From Zea mays (taxonomy: Eukaryota; Streptophyta; Magnoliopsida; Poales; Poaceae): a stretch of 64,000 nucleotides of DNA. A model generated the notes under the pieces. The model was not told the DNA's origin and did no database searches. It saw only the letters and a list, made by a program, of their open reading frames with translations. The stretch lies in contig NC_050098.1 in the NCBI RefSeq assembly GCF_902167145.1, forward strand, positions 131,762,207 through 131,826,206. The letters run 5' to 3'. How positions within the stretch are numbered: the stretch's first letter is position 1; each line of letters starts with the position of its first letter. The position numbers and the translations under genes are program-made. Positions 31,640 through 43,677 of the stretch are shown here, piece after piece.

Positions 31640-34600
31640 GCGGCAAGCCACCCCGGGAGATCGCTGCAACAAATGTGGCAAAACTGGCCATTGGGCCAAT
31701 GATTGTCGTGGGAAGAACAAGGATGCGGCTCATGTCACGCAGGTCGAGGAAGATGAACACGTGCTCATGTACATCACTGCCGACGCCGAGGTAACATCGC
31801 CGATATGTCATGCTCACATCATAGGTCATCGCTGCACCTCATCGAGCCGCCGGTTCATGTCCACCTCGACGAACCAAAGGTTCTCCTCCACCTCAGCCTG
31901 GAGGAGGAGATTGCGGTGTCTCGCCGCTGGGTGTTGGACACCGTGGTGACGAACCACATGATGGGAACACGCTTCGTCTTTGCCGAGCTGGACAGTGGGG
32001 TCACCGGCACTATCAAGTTTGGTGACGGGTCGGTGGTCGGCATACAAGGTCAGGGCACCATCCTCTTCCGCTGCAAGACCGGCGAGCATCGCCGGCTGGA
32101 TGGAGTCTACTACATCCCCTGTCTCACCACAAACATCATCAGCCTCGGGCAGATGGATGAGGACGGGTACAAGGTCGACATCGAGGCAGGCGTGCTACGC
32201 CTCTACGATGTGCAGCGCCATCTGTTGGAAAAGGTGCATCGCTCACCTAGCTGGCTATACATCCTCGACATGACCATCGACGCGCCTGTGTGCCTCACCG
32301 CACGGGTTGGCAATGTGGCGTGACGCTGGCACGAGCGCTATGACCACCTCAACTTACATGCGCTGTGCAAGCTCGGACACGTGGACATGGTGCGAGGTCT
32401 ACCGGTGATCGACCACATCGACCAAGTCTGTGAAGACTATGTCCTGGCGAAGCAAAAGAGGACGTCATTCTCTAAGGCTACCAAGTATCGGGCTCAGGAC
32501 CAGCTTGAACTGGTCCATGGTGATCTCTGCGGCTCGATCTCGCCACCAACATCGGCCGTCAATGCCTACTTCCTGCTACTCATCAACGACATGAGTCGCT
32601 ATATGTGGCTCACCCTTCTGCGTTCCAAGGCGGATGCATCGACGGTGATCATGTCGTTTCAAGCCCAACTTGAGCGTGAGACTGGAAGAAACTGAAGGTG
32701 TCTCCACTGACAATGGTGGTGAATTCACCTCTGTCCAATTTGGTGAATATTGTGCAGGATAAAGCATTCAACGGCACTACTCAGCGCCGTACACGCCACA
32801 GCAAAACAGCGTTGTGGAGCGCCGGAACAAGATGGTCGTGAACATGGCAAGAAGCATCCTGCGTGCACGGGGCATGCTAGGCTACTTCTAGGGAGAGGTG
32901 GTGCATACCATCGTGTTCCTGCTCAACCGGGCGCCGACGAGCGCACTCGATGGCATGACCCCTTACTAGGCGTGGTATGGGAAGAAGCCATCCGTGCACT
33001 TCATCAAGGTGTTTGGTGCGTGGCCTACAACAAGCGCCTGTGTCCGCATCTCAGCAAGCTCGACGATCGCGGCCAGAAGGTGATATTCATCGGTTATCAG
33101 GACGGGTCAAAGGCGTACTGCTTCTACGACCCCATCACCAAGCACGTTCATGTCACCCGAGACGCCACCTTCGACGAAAGTGCGGTGGGACTAGGGGAAT
33201 GCCTCACCAAATGAGTACCCCTTCACTGTGGCAGACGACTACGAGCTATGCCATCATCGTGTTGAGGCACCGGCCCAGGAGCCAGCGTCCCCAAGATAGC
33301 ACACGCCGAGCTCCTCTTCATCGTTCGTGGGGCGATCATCATCCGCGACGCGCACACCATTGTCTGCTGCACCGAGCTCGGCACCACCATCACCATAGTT
33401 CGCAACACCATCGCTAGCTGGAACTCAATTCCAGTTCATGACACCGCTCACCACTGATCCAAACCTCGATGTAGATGATGACGAGGATCTGGAGCATCGG
33501 TACAAAACGCTTCAGAACGTCCTCAGCACAAACACTATGCCCGGGCTGGCTCATCGTGACGTCGAGGATGTCTAGCTGCATAATGTAAGTATAGAGGAGA
33601 ACAAGTCCTTCAAGGACGCCGACGGTGGTCCAAACTAGAACGCAGCAATGGAGGAGGAGCTGAAGTCAATTCGCGACAACAACACCTAGGCACTGGCCGA
33701 GCTCCCACGTGGTCACCACGCCATCGGCCTCAAGTGGGTGTATAAGGTAAATCGGCACGAGAACGGCGTAATCGTTAAGTACAAGGCGTGTCTCGTCGCG
33801 AAGGGGTATGCGCAACGCCCTGTCATTGACTACGAAGAGGCATTCGCTCCTGTCGCACGACTGGAGTCAGTACGACTGCTCCTCACCATTGCAGCACACT
33901 ACAGTTGGGGCGTCCACCACATGGACGTCAAATCGACGTTCTTGAACGGGGAGCTCCAGAAAGAAGTCTACGTCTAATAGCTCCCCGGTTTCGTCGACGA
34001 CAAGAACAAGCACAAGGTACTTCGCCTCCGTAAGGCGCTGTACGGGCTCCGGCAAGCTCCACGGGCCTGGAATCAGAAGCTTGATGCATCGACGAGCATG
34101 GGATGTACACCCGATGCATCGACAAGCATGGGATGTACACCCATGGAAAGGGCGCCTGATTGTGGGCGTCTATGTGGATGATCTAATCATCACTGGTGGC
34201 GACGTCAGAGCCATGAGTAGGTTCAAGGCCGAGATGATGAGCACTTTTCGCATGAGCGATCTCGGGCTTCTTTCCTACTACCTCGGCCTGGAGGTGACAC
34301 AGGGAGCAACCGGGATCACGCTTCGCCAGGCTGCGTACGCCGCCAAGATTCTCGAGAAGGCGGGACAGCAGGATGCAATGCCAGTGCCACGCCCATGGAG
34401 CCGAAGCTGAAGCTACTCAAGGATGGAACGACGTCGAGCGTGGATGCCATAGAATATCGCAGTCTCATTGGAAGCCTCAGGTACCTGTGTAACTCCAGAC
34501 CGGACTTGGCGTATCTAGTGGGATATCTTAGCCGGTTCATGGAGGCGCATCGTCAAGAGCACCTTGGTATAGTCAAGCGTGTTCTTCGGTATGTGGCAGG

Positions 34601-35132
34601 CACACTGCATTGGGGCCTGCACTACCATCCGACCAAGAGGAATGGAGGCGGCGCTCTAAAACTGCTGAGCTATTCCGACAACGACTTGGTGGGAGATGTC
34701 AATGACCGAAAGTGCACTAGCGGCCTCATCTTCATCCTGGTAGGAGGGCCAGTTGCTTGGCAATCGGCAAAACAGAAAGTGGTTGCTTTGTCTTCATGCG
34801 AGGCAGAATATATCGCAGCCGCTGCGGCCGCGTGCGAGGCAGTCTGGCTGGCATGACTGTTGGCTGAGCTTGTCGGAGGAGCAGTCGTCGCACCCAGGCT
34901 CAAGGTGGACAACAAGTCTGCCATTGCACTGATGAATAATCCTGTGCATCATGACCGGAGCAAGCACATAGACGTGAAATTCCACTTCATTCGGGAATGC
35001 TGCGATAGGAAGCTAATCAATGTCGAGTTTGTCGGGACCGAGCTGCAGCTGGGCGACATTCTTACGAAGGCACTCGGTCAAAGTCGACTCCAAGAACTCC
35101 GTGGTGGGATCGACATGAAAAATCTTGTGTAA
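31640..35132 (+). pseudogene. Broken pol of the short-LTR copia element
   Basis: Recognisable in order: zinc knuckle (about 31664-31710), protease region (31805-32323, WVLDTVVTNHM where DTG/DTA is expected, so the catalytic Gly is Val), integrase (32381-33214 in several frames, with HGDLCGS and PQQNSVVERRNKM traces), RT (33738-33977, VARLESVRLLLTIAAHY and MDVKSTFLNGELQKEVYV), RT with [13 protein letters not shown] (34081-34410), and RNase H (34395-35132, SYSDNDLVGD, SSCEAEYIAA, SKHIDVKFHF). At least eight stops or frameshifts separate these blocks. A 30-bp tandem duplication at 34083-34142 replaces part of the normal RT sequence. Confidence 0.85.
34083..34142 (+). repeat. Tandem duplication of 30 bp inside pol
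   Basis: Two adjacent 30-bp copies beginning GATGCATCGAC and ending GGATGTACACCC, differing at one base, between the [13 protein letters not shown] block and the VGVYVDD block. Confidence 0.85.
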
Positions 35133-35151
35133 ACTGGGCTTAGGAGGAGAA

Positions 35152-35478
35152 TGTTATAGTAAGCCCATATTAGTTTCCTTTTTCCATTCTTAGGAAGTAG
35201 AATCACCGTTCTGCAGCGGGCCACAATCACAGCGCCTGCACGCGTTCACGACATGGCCTAGGGCACTGGGATGGCAGTGCTTGATCACGATCGTGACGTG
35301 ACGATCTGATTTCCTAGTAGCCATATATAGATGCATGTATTTCCTTTATATACATAGAGCAATCAACAGAGAAAAGCAGCCATTCGGCAGCACCAAAATA
35401 GCTTCGTGTCTACTGCATGTGCATCTGAGTTATTTGCGTGTGCGTGTGAGTTATCTCCCTCGGATCGGAGTTCTATCA
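35152..35478 (+). repeat. 3' LTR of the short-LTR copia element
   Basis: 327-bp partner of 30375-30680, ending TTCTATCA. It has an extra stretch near 35244-35268 absent from the 5' copy. Confidence 0.88.
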
Positions 35479-35483
35479 GACAG

Positions 35484-36653
35484 GACCGCCATCCCTTCTC
35501 TCTTTTCTTTCTCTCTCTCTTGTTCTCTCCTATCTAACGCGCAGAAGGATTTGATTTACCACTGCAGCTGGCCGAGTTGGCTGGTTCAAGTTCTACCAGT
35601 AAATAAAGTATAGCAGCTACAAACAGTAAAGAGGCAAACCAGCTCATGACTACTTAGCTTTAGTTGTTGTGGTTGACCCTGCTCCACAGTACACATTCCA
35701 AATCCACTTATCTAATACAGCAACACAGAGTGTGATTGACATGTGGGGAAGCAACACAGTTCAAACTAGGAGTAATAGACAGCAAGGAGGGCAAATCAGG
35801 CCGGGGACTTGAGCTTATTCAGATAGGCTGTTTTTGCCCTTCGAAGCCACATTTCTATTTGTTTTCGTTCAATGGGAAATCTGTGTTTCTCTTTCAATGG
35901 GGGTTTTCATTTTCTCCCAGGTTTTCAGTTGACAAAGAGAGCAAACCTTCTTCTGGTATCTGGAGTTCAGTGGCTGTGGGGTTGAAATTGTCCATAACAC
36001 GGGGCTATGTTTCACCTATGATTTTTAACTTTTGATGCTGGTGGATGGATTTTTGTTTCACCTATATATGATTTTTAACTTTTGATACTGATTGATGGAT
36101 GATTTTCGTATTTTCATACCCCCAATTGTTTTTGTTTTCTGTCTATGTAATTTTCAGTTTACCCCATGTCTCAGCTATGAAGCTTTAACACACTGAGCCA
36201 AATCACAATCTATTCTCATCTGATAGTGATTAATTGGCTTACTCCCTTGTGTTTTCTAGGAAAACAGCCTCCCTTGTGTTTTCTTGGCAACAATATACAT
36301 GCACATGGTTGTACGGAGCAAGACTTGCTTTGGATTGCTGATCTAGGTCGTTTACTATTGATTTGCGAGAAAAAAAAACATGCTTAGGAGCTCAAGTACA
36401 CTCGCAGTAAACATGGAGCCCTCGTTTAGTTTTTTCTCAATTTTGTGAGAATTGAACTGTTTCAAACAAATTCCAGCGAAATTTAGGCGCGCATTCCCAA
36501 TAGCCTTGGACTGGATTTTTTAGGAGCTCAAGTACAGTCTTGTTATAGGCAGGCTGGACATCTGCTTGAGGTGAAAAAATCCCACTCAGTAGTCACTGCT
36601 TAGGATGTGTTTAGTTCCGACATTACAGTGGGCTGGGAAAAAAAGTTTTGACA
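35484..36653. other. Intergenic DNA with a pyrimidine microsatellite
   Basis: A CT-rich run (about 35494-35530) follows the target duplication. The longest open stretch (35736-36035) shows no recognisable domain and I do not call it a gene. GATTTTTAACTTTTGAT occurs twice near 36019 and 36069 as a short local duplication. Confidence 0.35.
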
Positions 36654-36656
36654 TTA

Positions 36657-36773
36657 GGGTTAGTTTGGGAACCATATTTTTTCAAGGGTTTTTCATTTTT
36701 CTAAGGAAAATTAGTTTATTTTCACTTAGAAAATTGGAAATCCCATAGAAAAATGTGGTTGCCAAACTAGTCC
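36657..36773. mobile_element. Tourist-like (PIF/Harbinger) MITE, 117 bp
   Basis: Terminal inverted repeats GGGTTAGTTTGGGAACCA and the complement of GGACTAGTTTGGCAACCA. Exact TTA target duplications at 36654-36656 and 36774-36776. Related in sequence to 29173-29288. Confidence 0.8.
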
Positions 36774-36917
36774 TTACAGCATTAGCTAGATGGTCATAAT
36801 GCAGTTTTCTGCTTGACAAAAGGCAAAATGCTGTTAGAATTTTTGTCTGAATTTTCTGAGTATCACATAGTGCTATGTACAGTACTAGTTCATTGTTGAA
36901 TTTGTTCTTATAGGAAC

Positions 36918-39900
36918 CGTAACACCCGAAATTCTATTTTAGGATTTATAAAAAAATTCTCCAAAAGATGTGAGTTAAATTATCTTTTAAATGGATTTTC
37001 TTTCTTTATGAAGTATTTTTCCATAAAGTAAATAAGTAGTGATATTAAAATATTGGTAGCTCAAAAGTTAGAATTAAAATTTTGAGAAAACATAGGATAA
37101 AATAGAAAGAACCTCAAATGTTTGTTTAATTGGTGAACTATTCTCAAATAGATTTTGTGTTTGGGAACCTTCTTAGTAGAAACAAAAAAAAAGAGATCCT
37201 TATACAAATTAATTTATTGAGAGTGAATTACTATTTATAAATATCCACTAAAATATTAATATGACATATTAGAACTTGTTTTCTAGAATAGTAGTTTGTG
37301 TATATGTGTTTCATATTTGAAAAACATTTGATTAATGGATAAAATAAGACAATAAATAAAACTAAAATATGCATCATGCTAGAATTTTGATTGTGTATTT
37401 AATTTGGAGTTCAAAACTCTATTTGAATTTAGGTTTTAAATGGAATATATATATAATAGAAATAGAAATACAAAATGGAAAACCAAATGAAAAGAGAAAA
37501 GAGGACATAGGTACCTAGTTTGGCCTAGCCAAACCACTCGACCGGCCCAGCTTCTATCCAAGCCACAATTGGGTCTGTTTGGTTCAGCTTTTTTCTGACC
37601 AGCTTTTCTAAGAATCTGGCTGTGGGAAGAATCTGGCTATGGGAAGAATCTGTGTATCATTAGGATTACATGCGGAAGAAAATAAAGGTGTCCATAGGAC
37701 TCAAGATCTAGAAAGTGACGGATTCCTCTTATTGCAACGACTCAACCGATTATATGTATATGTTGATTTTGGATGGTTTTTACTGAAACGAATTTTATAG
37801 AAGCTGGCTGAAAATCTGAGCGTTTGGCAGTCTACAGCAGCTTTTGGTGACCAGAAGCTCTAAAAAGCTGAAACAAATAGGGGCAATAACTATCCAAGCC
37901 ACAAAGCCCATGCTGTCACCATGAGGTCAATGGGTGATGTCAGCGAGCTAGCTTTCAAACCTCATCACCTAGAACCAAATCGAGTCACGCGGGTGAGCTG
38001 TCAGTGGCAAGCAGGCCCCTTCACACAGAAGCTTCTCCCATCCAGCAATCGTAGCGGACCCGGCTTCGCGTAAAACAATCAAACCGTAACCAAGGACACC
38101 GGATCCGTAACAAACTGATACACGATCGCAACGAACTCCAAAACCGCCGTGATTCTCTCCCTACCAGACGAGCACCCTGGTCGTAGTTTTTATGCATGCC
38201 CACAGCCCACAGCCCACACACCCTAAAGGCCGTCAAGTAGAGCTAGCAGCTAGCGCAAGCCATTGCCAAGAGGAGGAGAGAGAACCGTGAGCGCCATACC
38301 AGGATCCGATCCCTGTGAACAGAGAGAAAGGGGTAGTCGCCACTGAAGAATCACGGTTGTCAAGGTGTTGCCGGGAGCATAGAGCCGCCATGGACACTTC
38401 TCGCCGCGCGCCCAAGCTGGGAGCTACGTGTGGGCGAGGAGGGATGTATGTGTCAACAAATCACATACAAGTAAGATTGAAGGTAGAAGATAGTCACACC
38501 TAGATCCCATATATTATGTCTATTTACTCATAATATTTTATGTGACCCCGATCTAACCAATTAGATCGTATCATGTCACATATTTCTAAGGAGTCATACT
38601 AATTTATTAAAAATACGATATCTTTTAGTCAAATATTTTATTTTAATATGCATGTTGCGTTAGGTTCATATTAACTTTGCATACGTAGTAATAATATTGT
38701 TTTAATTATTCCACATGTTTTAATTAATTATTTGTTAACTAATGTTAATTAGCTAGGCAATCTAGTTAATCTAATTTTGTACTTCTAACTACGCATTTTA
38801 TAAATAATTGTTAAAGTGATTAATATCAACTTAAATATTTATTTAATACATACTTAGTTTAAATGCAATATCTATTAGATCTATTACACCTAAAATATCG
38901 TTTTATCCACAAATTATTCGTTTTAGCTCTGATTTTAGTGATTCTCGAACCTACGACCTCGTACCGACACGTAGAATATTCTTATACAGTTTGTTATTAT
39001 GCTTTGATGTAATGTTACTGTATCCATTATTTGCTCAATTGTATGTATTGCTACGAGTAGAGACGAGGTGACGAGAAATCCGGAGGCTAACTTTTGGGTC
39101 AGCATCTGGACAACAGGTTATTGCAAGTATAAGGCAAGTTGTGCCCTTAATCACTCTTATTTACCTAATAATGTTCTTGTTAATCATTGTGACATGCTCA
39201 GATTAACTTGATGGGACCTAATAGGTTACCCTAGTTTTGTTCACCCTACACCTTGCAAACAAATGAGCTATTAGGTAGACTTGCTATTGCTCTACCTGAT
39301 TTTGGGATTAATGTTATACTGAATTATGATCATGTCCCGTTATTATTGTTGGTTTAATTATTGTTCATGATAAGATTATTATGTTAATTAGAACATAGAG
39401 AGACCACCCAGGAAAACAGTGCTACTACAAGGGTGGAATAGGACGCCCTTGGCTGACTAATTAGAAAAGCTAGTGGAGTACTAACTTACCCGAAAGGGAC
39501 AAGAGCGATATGGGAGTTGCCGGTGTAGGGAGGTTCTCGGGTCGATCATGATGCAATGCCTTTTTGGACGAGGGATTTCTATATCGCTCTTCTCACGAAA
39601 TCGTAGCGGGTTTTCTGAAGCTAGTGGATCTTTATAAAGGCCTCATAGTGGATCCCTAGCCATTCACCTCGGTAGTGTCTAAGGGCCTTGCAAACCCTGG
39701 CTAGACGGGAAACACGACTTGTGGGTAAAGGGCGCAACCTCTGTAGAGTGTAAAACTGGTATATCAGTCAGGCTCACGATCAAGAGCGGCTCGGACCCTC
39801 ACATGAGTAACTTATGGAATTAATCTTAATATGTCATTTGCATTGCATTGTGGGTTTTATTATTAATTGTGATCAATTATTTAATTGAGATGATATCTAC

Positions 39901-40358
39901 TTATATTTAGTATCTGGTAATAAAATTTTGACCAACTTGTTAAAAGCAATGCTCAGCGTTAACCATTTTCTTTGGTAAGCCTTACACTTCACATGAGCCC
40001 TCACCGTAAGTGAGCTCATGCACATTATTCCCCACAACTTGTTGAGCAATGAACGTATGTGAGCTCACCCTTTCTATACTCACCTCCCCAGGTCAAGGAT
40101 AGGTATCGCAAGATGAGGAGCATGAAGGATGCCACGATGAGTTCATGAGAGGTCTAGGCCGTCGTCTCCTAGTCAACTATGGTTGCAGAGGATTGTTGTC
40201 TTCATATGATGTAATTATTTAGCTATTTTGTACAGAACTCCTATCGTATAGTAAGGATGTGACATTTGTTTCTGTACCATGAGTCATCATATGTGTGAGA
40301 CTTGATTCTAGCACACATTTGATTCACGCCCGGATTTTCCTTAAATCCGGGTGTGATA
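36918..40358 (+). mobile_element. Solo LTR (3.44 kb) of a long-LTR gypsy-type element
   Basis: Starts CGTAACACCC (mutated TG) and ends GGGTGTGATA (mutated CA). Exact 5-bp duplications GGAAC flank it (36913-36917, 40359-40363), so both true edges are present and no internal region remains. It is related, in opposite orientation, to the LTRs at 42738 and 53505: shared blocks include the GAGCTCATGCACATTATTCCCC region near 40010 and the GTACAGAACTCCTAT region near 40234. It carries a 0.32-kb MITE. Small open frames inside are LTR sequence and not genes. Confidence 0.88.
37568..37889. mobile_element. MITE of about 322 bp inside the solo LTR
   Basis: Left end ATTGGGTCTGTTTGGTTCAGC-like and right end, read in complement, TATTGCCCCTATTTGTTTCAG. 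The inner AGCTTTTT blocks are also inverted. CTATCCAAGCCACA (14 bp) is found immediately on both sides (37554-37567 and 37890-37903). The superfamily is not clear because 14 bp exceeds the usual duplication sizes. Confidence 0.65.
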
Positions 40359-40564
40359 GGAACACACAAGGTGGGCTAAGTGCTGAAGAAGGAGGGAAGA
40401 GAAGCAAGAAGAAGAAGTCCCCTTGCAAAACCATGCCACTTTTTAGATCCTTGAGCAGGATGTTGTTGTCGCTAGTGATGGAACAACCTAGAGCATGGAT
40501 GAGATCACCTGAGTCTAGACATGTCACGTCACCAATGACTGTAATATCTGGAGGTCAAAGAACA

Positions 40565-42142
40565 ATGCATGAAATTGACTTAAATGTTCAACCAGAAGAA
40601 TATACTCAGGCGAGTAATGAAAATGTGCGCAAGGAAGGATATGCTCAAGAGAGTGGTGAAAATATGGAGCTAGAAGGATATGCTCAGGAGAATGTGCAAC
40701 CATAGGAGAATGCACACAAGAATAAAGTAGTGACCTATGAAGAATGGAGAGCCATATTTGAAGCTTTGCTAGCAAGGACAAAAATGGATATCTTATGGGT
40801 AGTAATGACAAAAAAAGAAGTTTCAGTACAATTTTTAGTACCTCTCCGCACAGTACAACGCATTTGGAAAATAGGAAATTGTTGTATGGATGAAGGTCTT
40901 TTGGTTGATGTTGGAAGTGCAAAGTCAAAGTGTGGCTGTAAGAAGATTAACCTAGATGTGTCAACACTTCAAGATACTCCTATATAGTCGTACAACAATA
41001 GCTGATGTGGCTACACACTTTGGTGTGAGTAAAAGCAAGGTCCACTCTATGAAGAGAGATGGTACCATAAAGCATGTCTCAAATTCCATAAAGCTCTATT
41101 TGACAGAGAAGAAGAAAAAGGAATGGCTAAAGTGGTGTTTGTTAATGATTGATCCAGTGAGTGTACCTCATGAGCCTATGTTCAAGGATATGTTTGATCA
41201 CGTTGTCATTGATGAGAAATGATTTTTCATCACTAGGAAGATTGAGCGATATTATTCAACTCCTGGTGAAGTAGAACCTACTCACACATCGAAGAACAAT
41301 AATTATATTCCAAAAATTTAGATTTTAACAGCTCTCGGTAGGCCGAGGTTTGAAAGTGATGGCAATTGCACCTTTGTTGGCAAAATTAGTTGTTGGCCCT
41401 TTATCACATTTGAACCTGCTAAGAGATCAAGTGTGAATCGCCCAGCAGGGACAATAGAGATGAAGCCCATTGAATCAATCACAAAGGATGTCATGCGAAG
41501 TTTCATGATTGAAAAGATCTTGCCGCCAATTCGTGCTAAGTGGCCATGTGAATACACCAACAAGCCTATATACATACAACAAGACAATGTGAAGCCACAT
41601 GTTTTACCTAATGATGGATTGTTTTGTGATGCTTCTAAGCATGGTGGGTTCGACATTAGACTTACATGTTAGCCTGCAAACTCACCGGATTTGAACGTAG
41701 TGGATCTAGGGTTCTTTAATTCTCTCTGGTCAATTCAATACAAGACATCATCCAAAACAACTGATGAGCTTGTAGCTGCCGTCAATACAGTAATACTCTT
41801 TTACCACTTGTTTTACCACTCTTTTTCTATGTTAGTATCTATCTTCTTTTACCACTTGTTTTTCTATGTTCAATATGTACCATGTGCTCTAGAGTATTAT
41901 GCTCTAACACCTTAATATTATGGATCTAGGCTTTTGTAGACTATCTAGTGGGACAATCAAACAAAATTTTCTTGACTCTACATGGATGCATGAAGGAAGT
42001 GATGAAAAATGGAGGTGGAAAATGGATATAACATCCCACACATAAAAAAAGAGATGCTTGAAAGGCAAGGGCGTCTTCGTTTACAACTCAAGTGTGATGC
42101 ATCATTGGTTCAACAAGTTATGGTTCAGACAAGTAAATAAAA
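40565..42142 (+). pseudogene. Mariner-like (plant MLE, DD39D) transposase pseudogene
   Basis: Starts at MHEIDLNVQP, the characteristic plant MLE N-terminus, followed by three imperfect EGYAQEN-type repeats (about 40594-40705). Then come a helix-turn-helix region (40730-41220, TYEEWRAIFEALL and TTIADVATHFGVSKSKVHSM) and a DD39D catalytic domain. The three catalytic Asp codons are kept: 41211 (VIDEK), 41583 (QQDN) and 41703 (NVVDLGFF), with 39 codons between the last two. An intron probably spans about 41790-41938, with the C-terminal exon (DYLVGQSNKIFLTLHGCM) after it. Lesions: stops near 40703 and 40985, TGA for the conserved Trp at 41220-41222, TAG near 41670, and a 1-bp insertion near 42020. 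It would cut and paste at TA sites if intact. Terminal repeats were not found. Confidence 0.85.
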
Positions 42143-42737
42143 TTGTGTTTATTATTTGTCTACTGACAAATTTGTCTGCTCAAAGTATTGGAACATTGGT
42201 CATTTGTTTAGTGTTTATCTAGTGAAAAAATTGTCTATTGGGAGTCTCTGGATGCTGAAAGTGCTAGAAATAGCATTTGGTTAAACTTGGTCTTTTGATG
42301 AATGGTGATGGAATCTTTGGATGGTTTGCCTTTTTTACTTGTTGGTGATGGAGTGGAAACGGTCATGAATGAGTTACTCTCTTGCTTAAGATTGTGGTTT
42401 ACGTTGTTGATGATGGAGTATTCAGAATGTTCAGTTAGTGATCCTCTTCTACAGAGATGGATTGGTTTGGTTCCCTTATTGTTTGCGAGTGCTTCAGGTA
42501 TAGTGGTGTTGATTGATGCAGATGATTGTTTGATCAGTGCTCTGGTAGATACTCCATGGTAGTAGAATACTCCTTTGAGTAGTTGTTTGATCAGTGCTCT
42601 AATAGATACTCCTTGGAGTAGTTGTTTTGATTGATGCTGATGCCCTTGGAGTACTGTCCAACATTGCCTCACTCACTAGGTAGGTAGGGAGATACAAAAC
42701 ATGGAGCTCCTCTAGATGTAGGCAACCAGCACACCAG
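42143..42737. other. Flank of the mariner-like pseudogene
   Basis: Probably its 3' non-coding part. GTTTGATCAGTGCTCT with a following TAGATACTCC block occurs twice (about 42527 and 42585). ACCAG at 42733-42737 would be the target site of the LTR beginning at 42738. Confidence 0.35.
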
Positions 42738-43015
42738 TGTCACACCTGGGTTCTAGGGGTCCAAAACCGGGCGCGAAATAAATACTAGGTGTGCTGGGAC
42801 CAAGTCTCACACATATCATGAATAATGGTACAGAAACGAATGTCACATCTTTACTATATAATAGGAGTTCTGTACAAAATAAATAATTACATTATAAGGA
42901 GAAAACGGTCCAGCAACCCAAAGTTGACTGGGAGACGACGACCTACCTCTCACGAACTCGTCTCAGCATCCTCCATGCGCCTCATCCTGCGGTACCTGTT
43001 CTTGACCTGTGGGGG
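42738..43015 (-). repeat. LTR A, first piece
   Basis: TGTCACACCTGGG...CCTGTGGGGG, collinear with 53505-53785 but clearly diverged. Interrupted at a run of G by the element at 43016. Confidence 0.88.
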
Positions 43016-43268
43016 TGAAAGGGAAATGTGCCCTTGGGCCATTTCTAAGTATTTTGGTGATTGAGTGCAAACACAAGTGCTTAAATGTGAATTTATGCCC
43101 ATGGATGAACAAAGTGCAAATCAAGAGTAAAGGTATGTTTCTAAGCCTTAGTACATTGGTTTTGAGTACTAATATACTTGTCTAAGTGTTAGAAACAGAA
43201 AGAAGAAGAAAAGAAAAGAGATGGAAAAAGCTTGGCTGTGTACAGCCAAGACTCAGCCCAGTCTGGCA

Positions 43269-43599
43269 CACCGGACTGTCCGGTGGTGCACCGGACAGTG
43301 TCCGGTGAGCCAGGTTGACTCGGCGTGAAGAAGCCGCTCTCGGGAATTCGCCGACGGCGTACGGCTAAAATTCACCGGACTGTCCGGTGTGCACCGGACT
43401 GTCCGGTGAGCCAACGGTCGGCCGGGCCAACGGTCGACCGCGCGATCTGCGCGGGACACGTGGCCGAGCCAACGGTCGGAAGGGGGCACCGGACTGTCCG
43501 GTGCGCCAACGGCTCCCAGATCTGCAACGGTCGGCTGCGCTGTTTAAGGAAGGAAATCGGGCACCGGACAGTGTCCGGTGTGCACCGGACTGTCCGGTG
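43269..43599. repeat. Cluster of CACCGGAC-GTCCGGTG palindromes in the LTR
   Basis: Seven 17-19 bp palindromes of two forms, CACCGGACTGTCCGGTG and CACCGGACAGTGTCCGGTG, within 331 bp upstream of the TATA-like box. The same cluster is in the 3' LTR at 50947-51277. Similar motifs recur in the LTRs at 17758 and 25744. Confidence 0.9.
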
Positions 43600-43666
43600 C
43601 ACCCGACGACAGAAGGCAAGAATGGCCTTCCAGATTTGCTCTCAACGGCTCCTAGCTGCCTTGGGG

Positions 43667-43677
43667 CTATAAAAGGG
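43667..43677 (+). promoter_or_regulatory. Probable LTR TATA box
   Basis: CTATAAAAGGG, a near-perfect plant TATA box, about 590 bp before the LTR end. Confidence 0.65.

Larger units (their letters stand above)
30375..35478 (+). mobile_element. Short-LTR Ty1/copia retrotransposon, decayed
   Basis: LTRs at 30375-30680 (306 bp) and 35152-35478 (327 bp), with exact target duplications GACAG (30370-30374, 35479-35483). The primer-site-like TTGATATCGGAGC follows the 5' LTR and the purine run TAGGAGGAGAA precedes the 3' LTR. The LTRs differ by an indel of about 21 bp plus scattered substitutions. Gag is open but pol is broken many times, so it is inactive. The small LTRs suggest a Retrofit/Ale-like lineage; that assignment is tentative. 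Confidence 0.9.

Noticed and set aside
35736..36035. 99-codon open frame
   Set aside because: No domain, no codon signature and no splice or promoter context; treated as chance.
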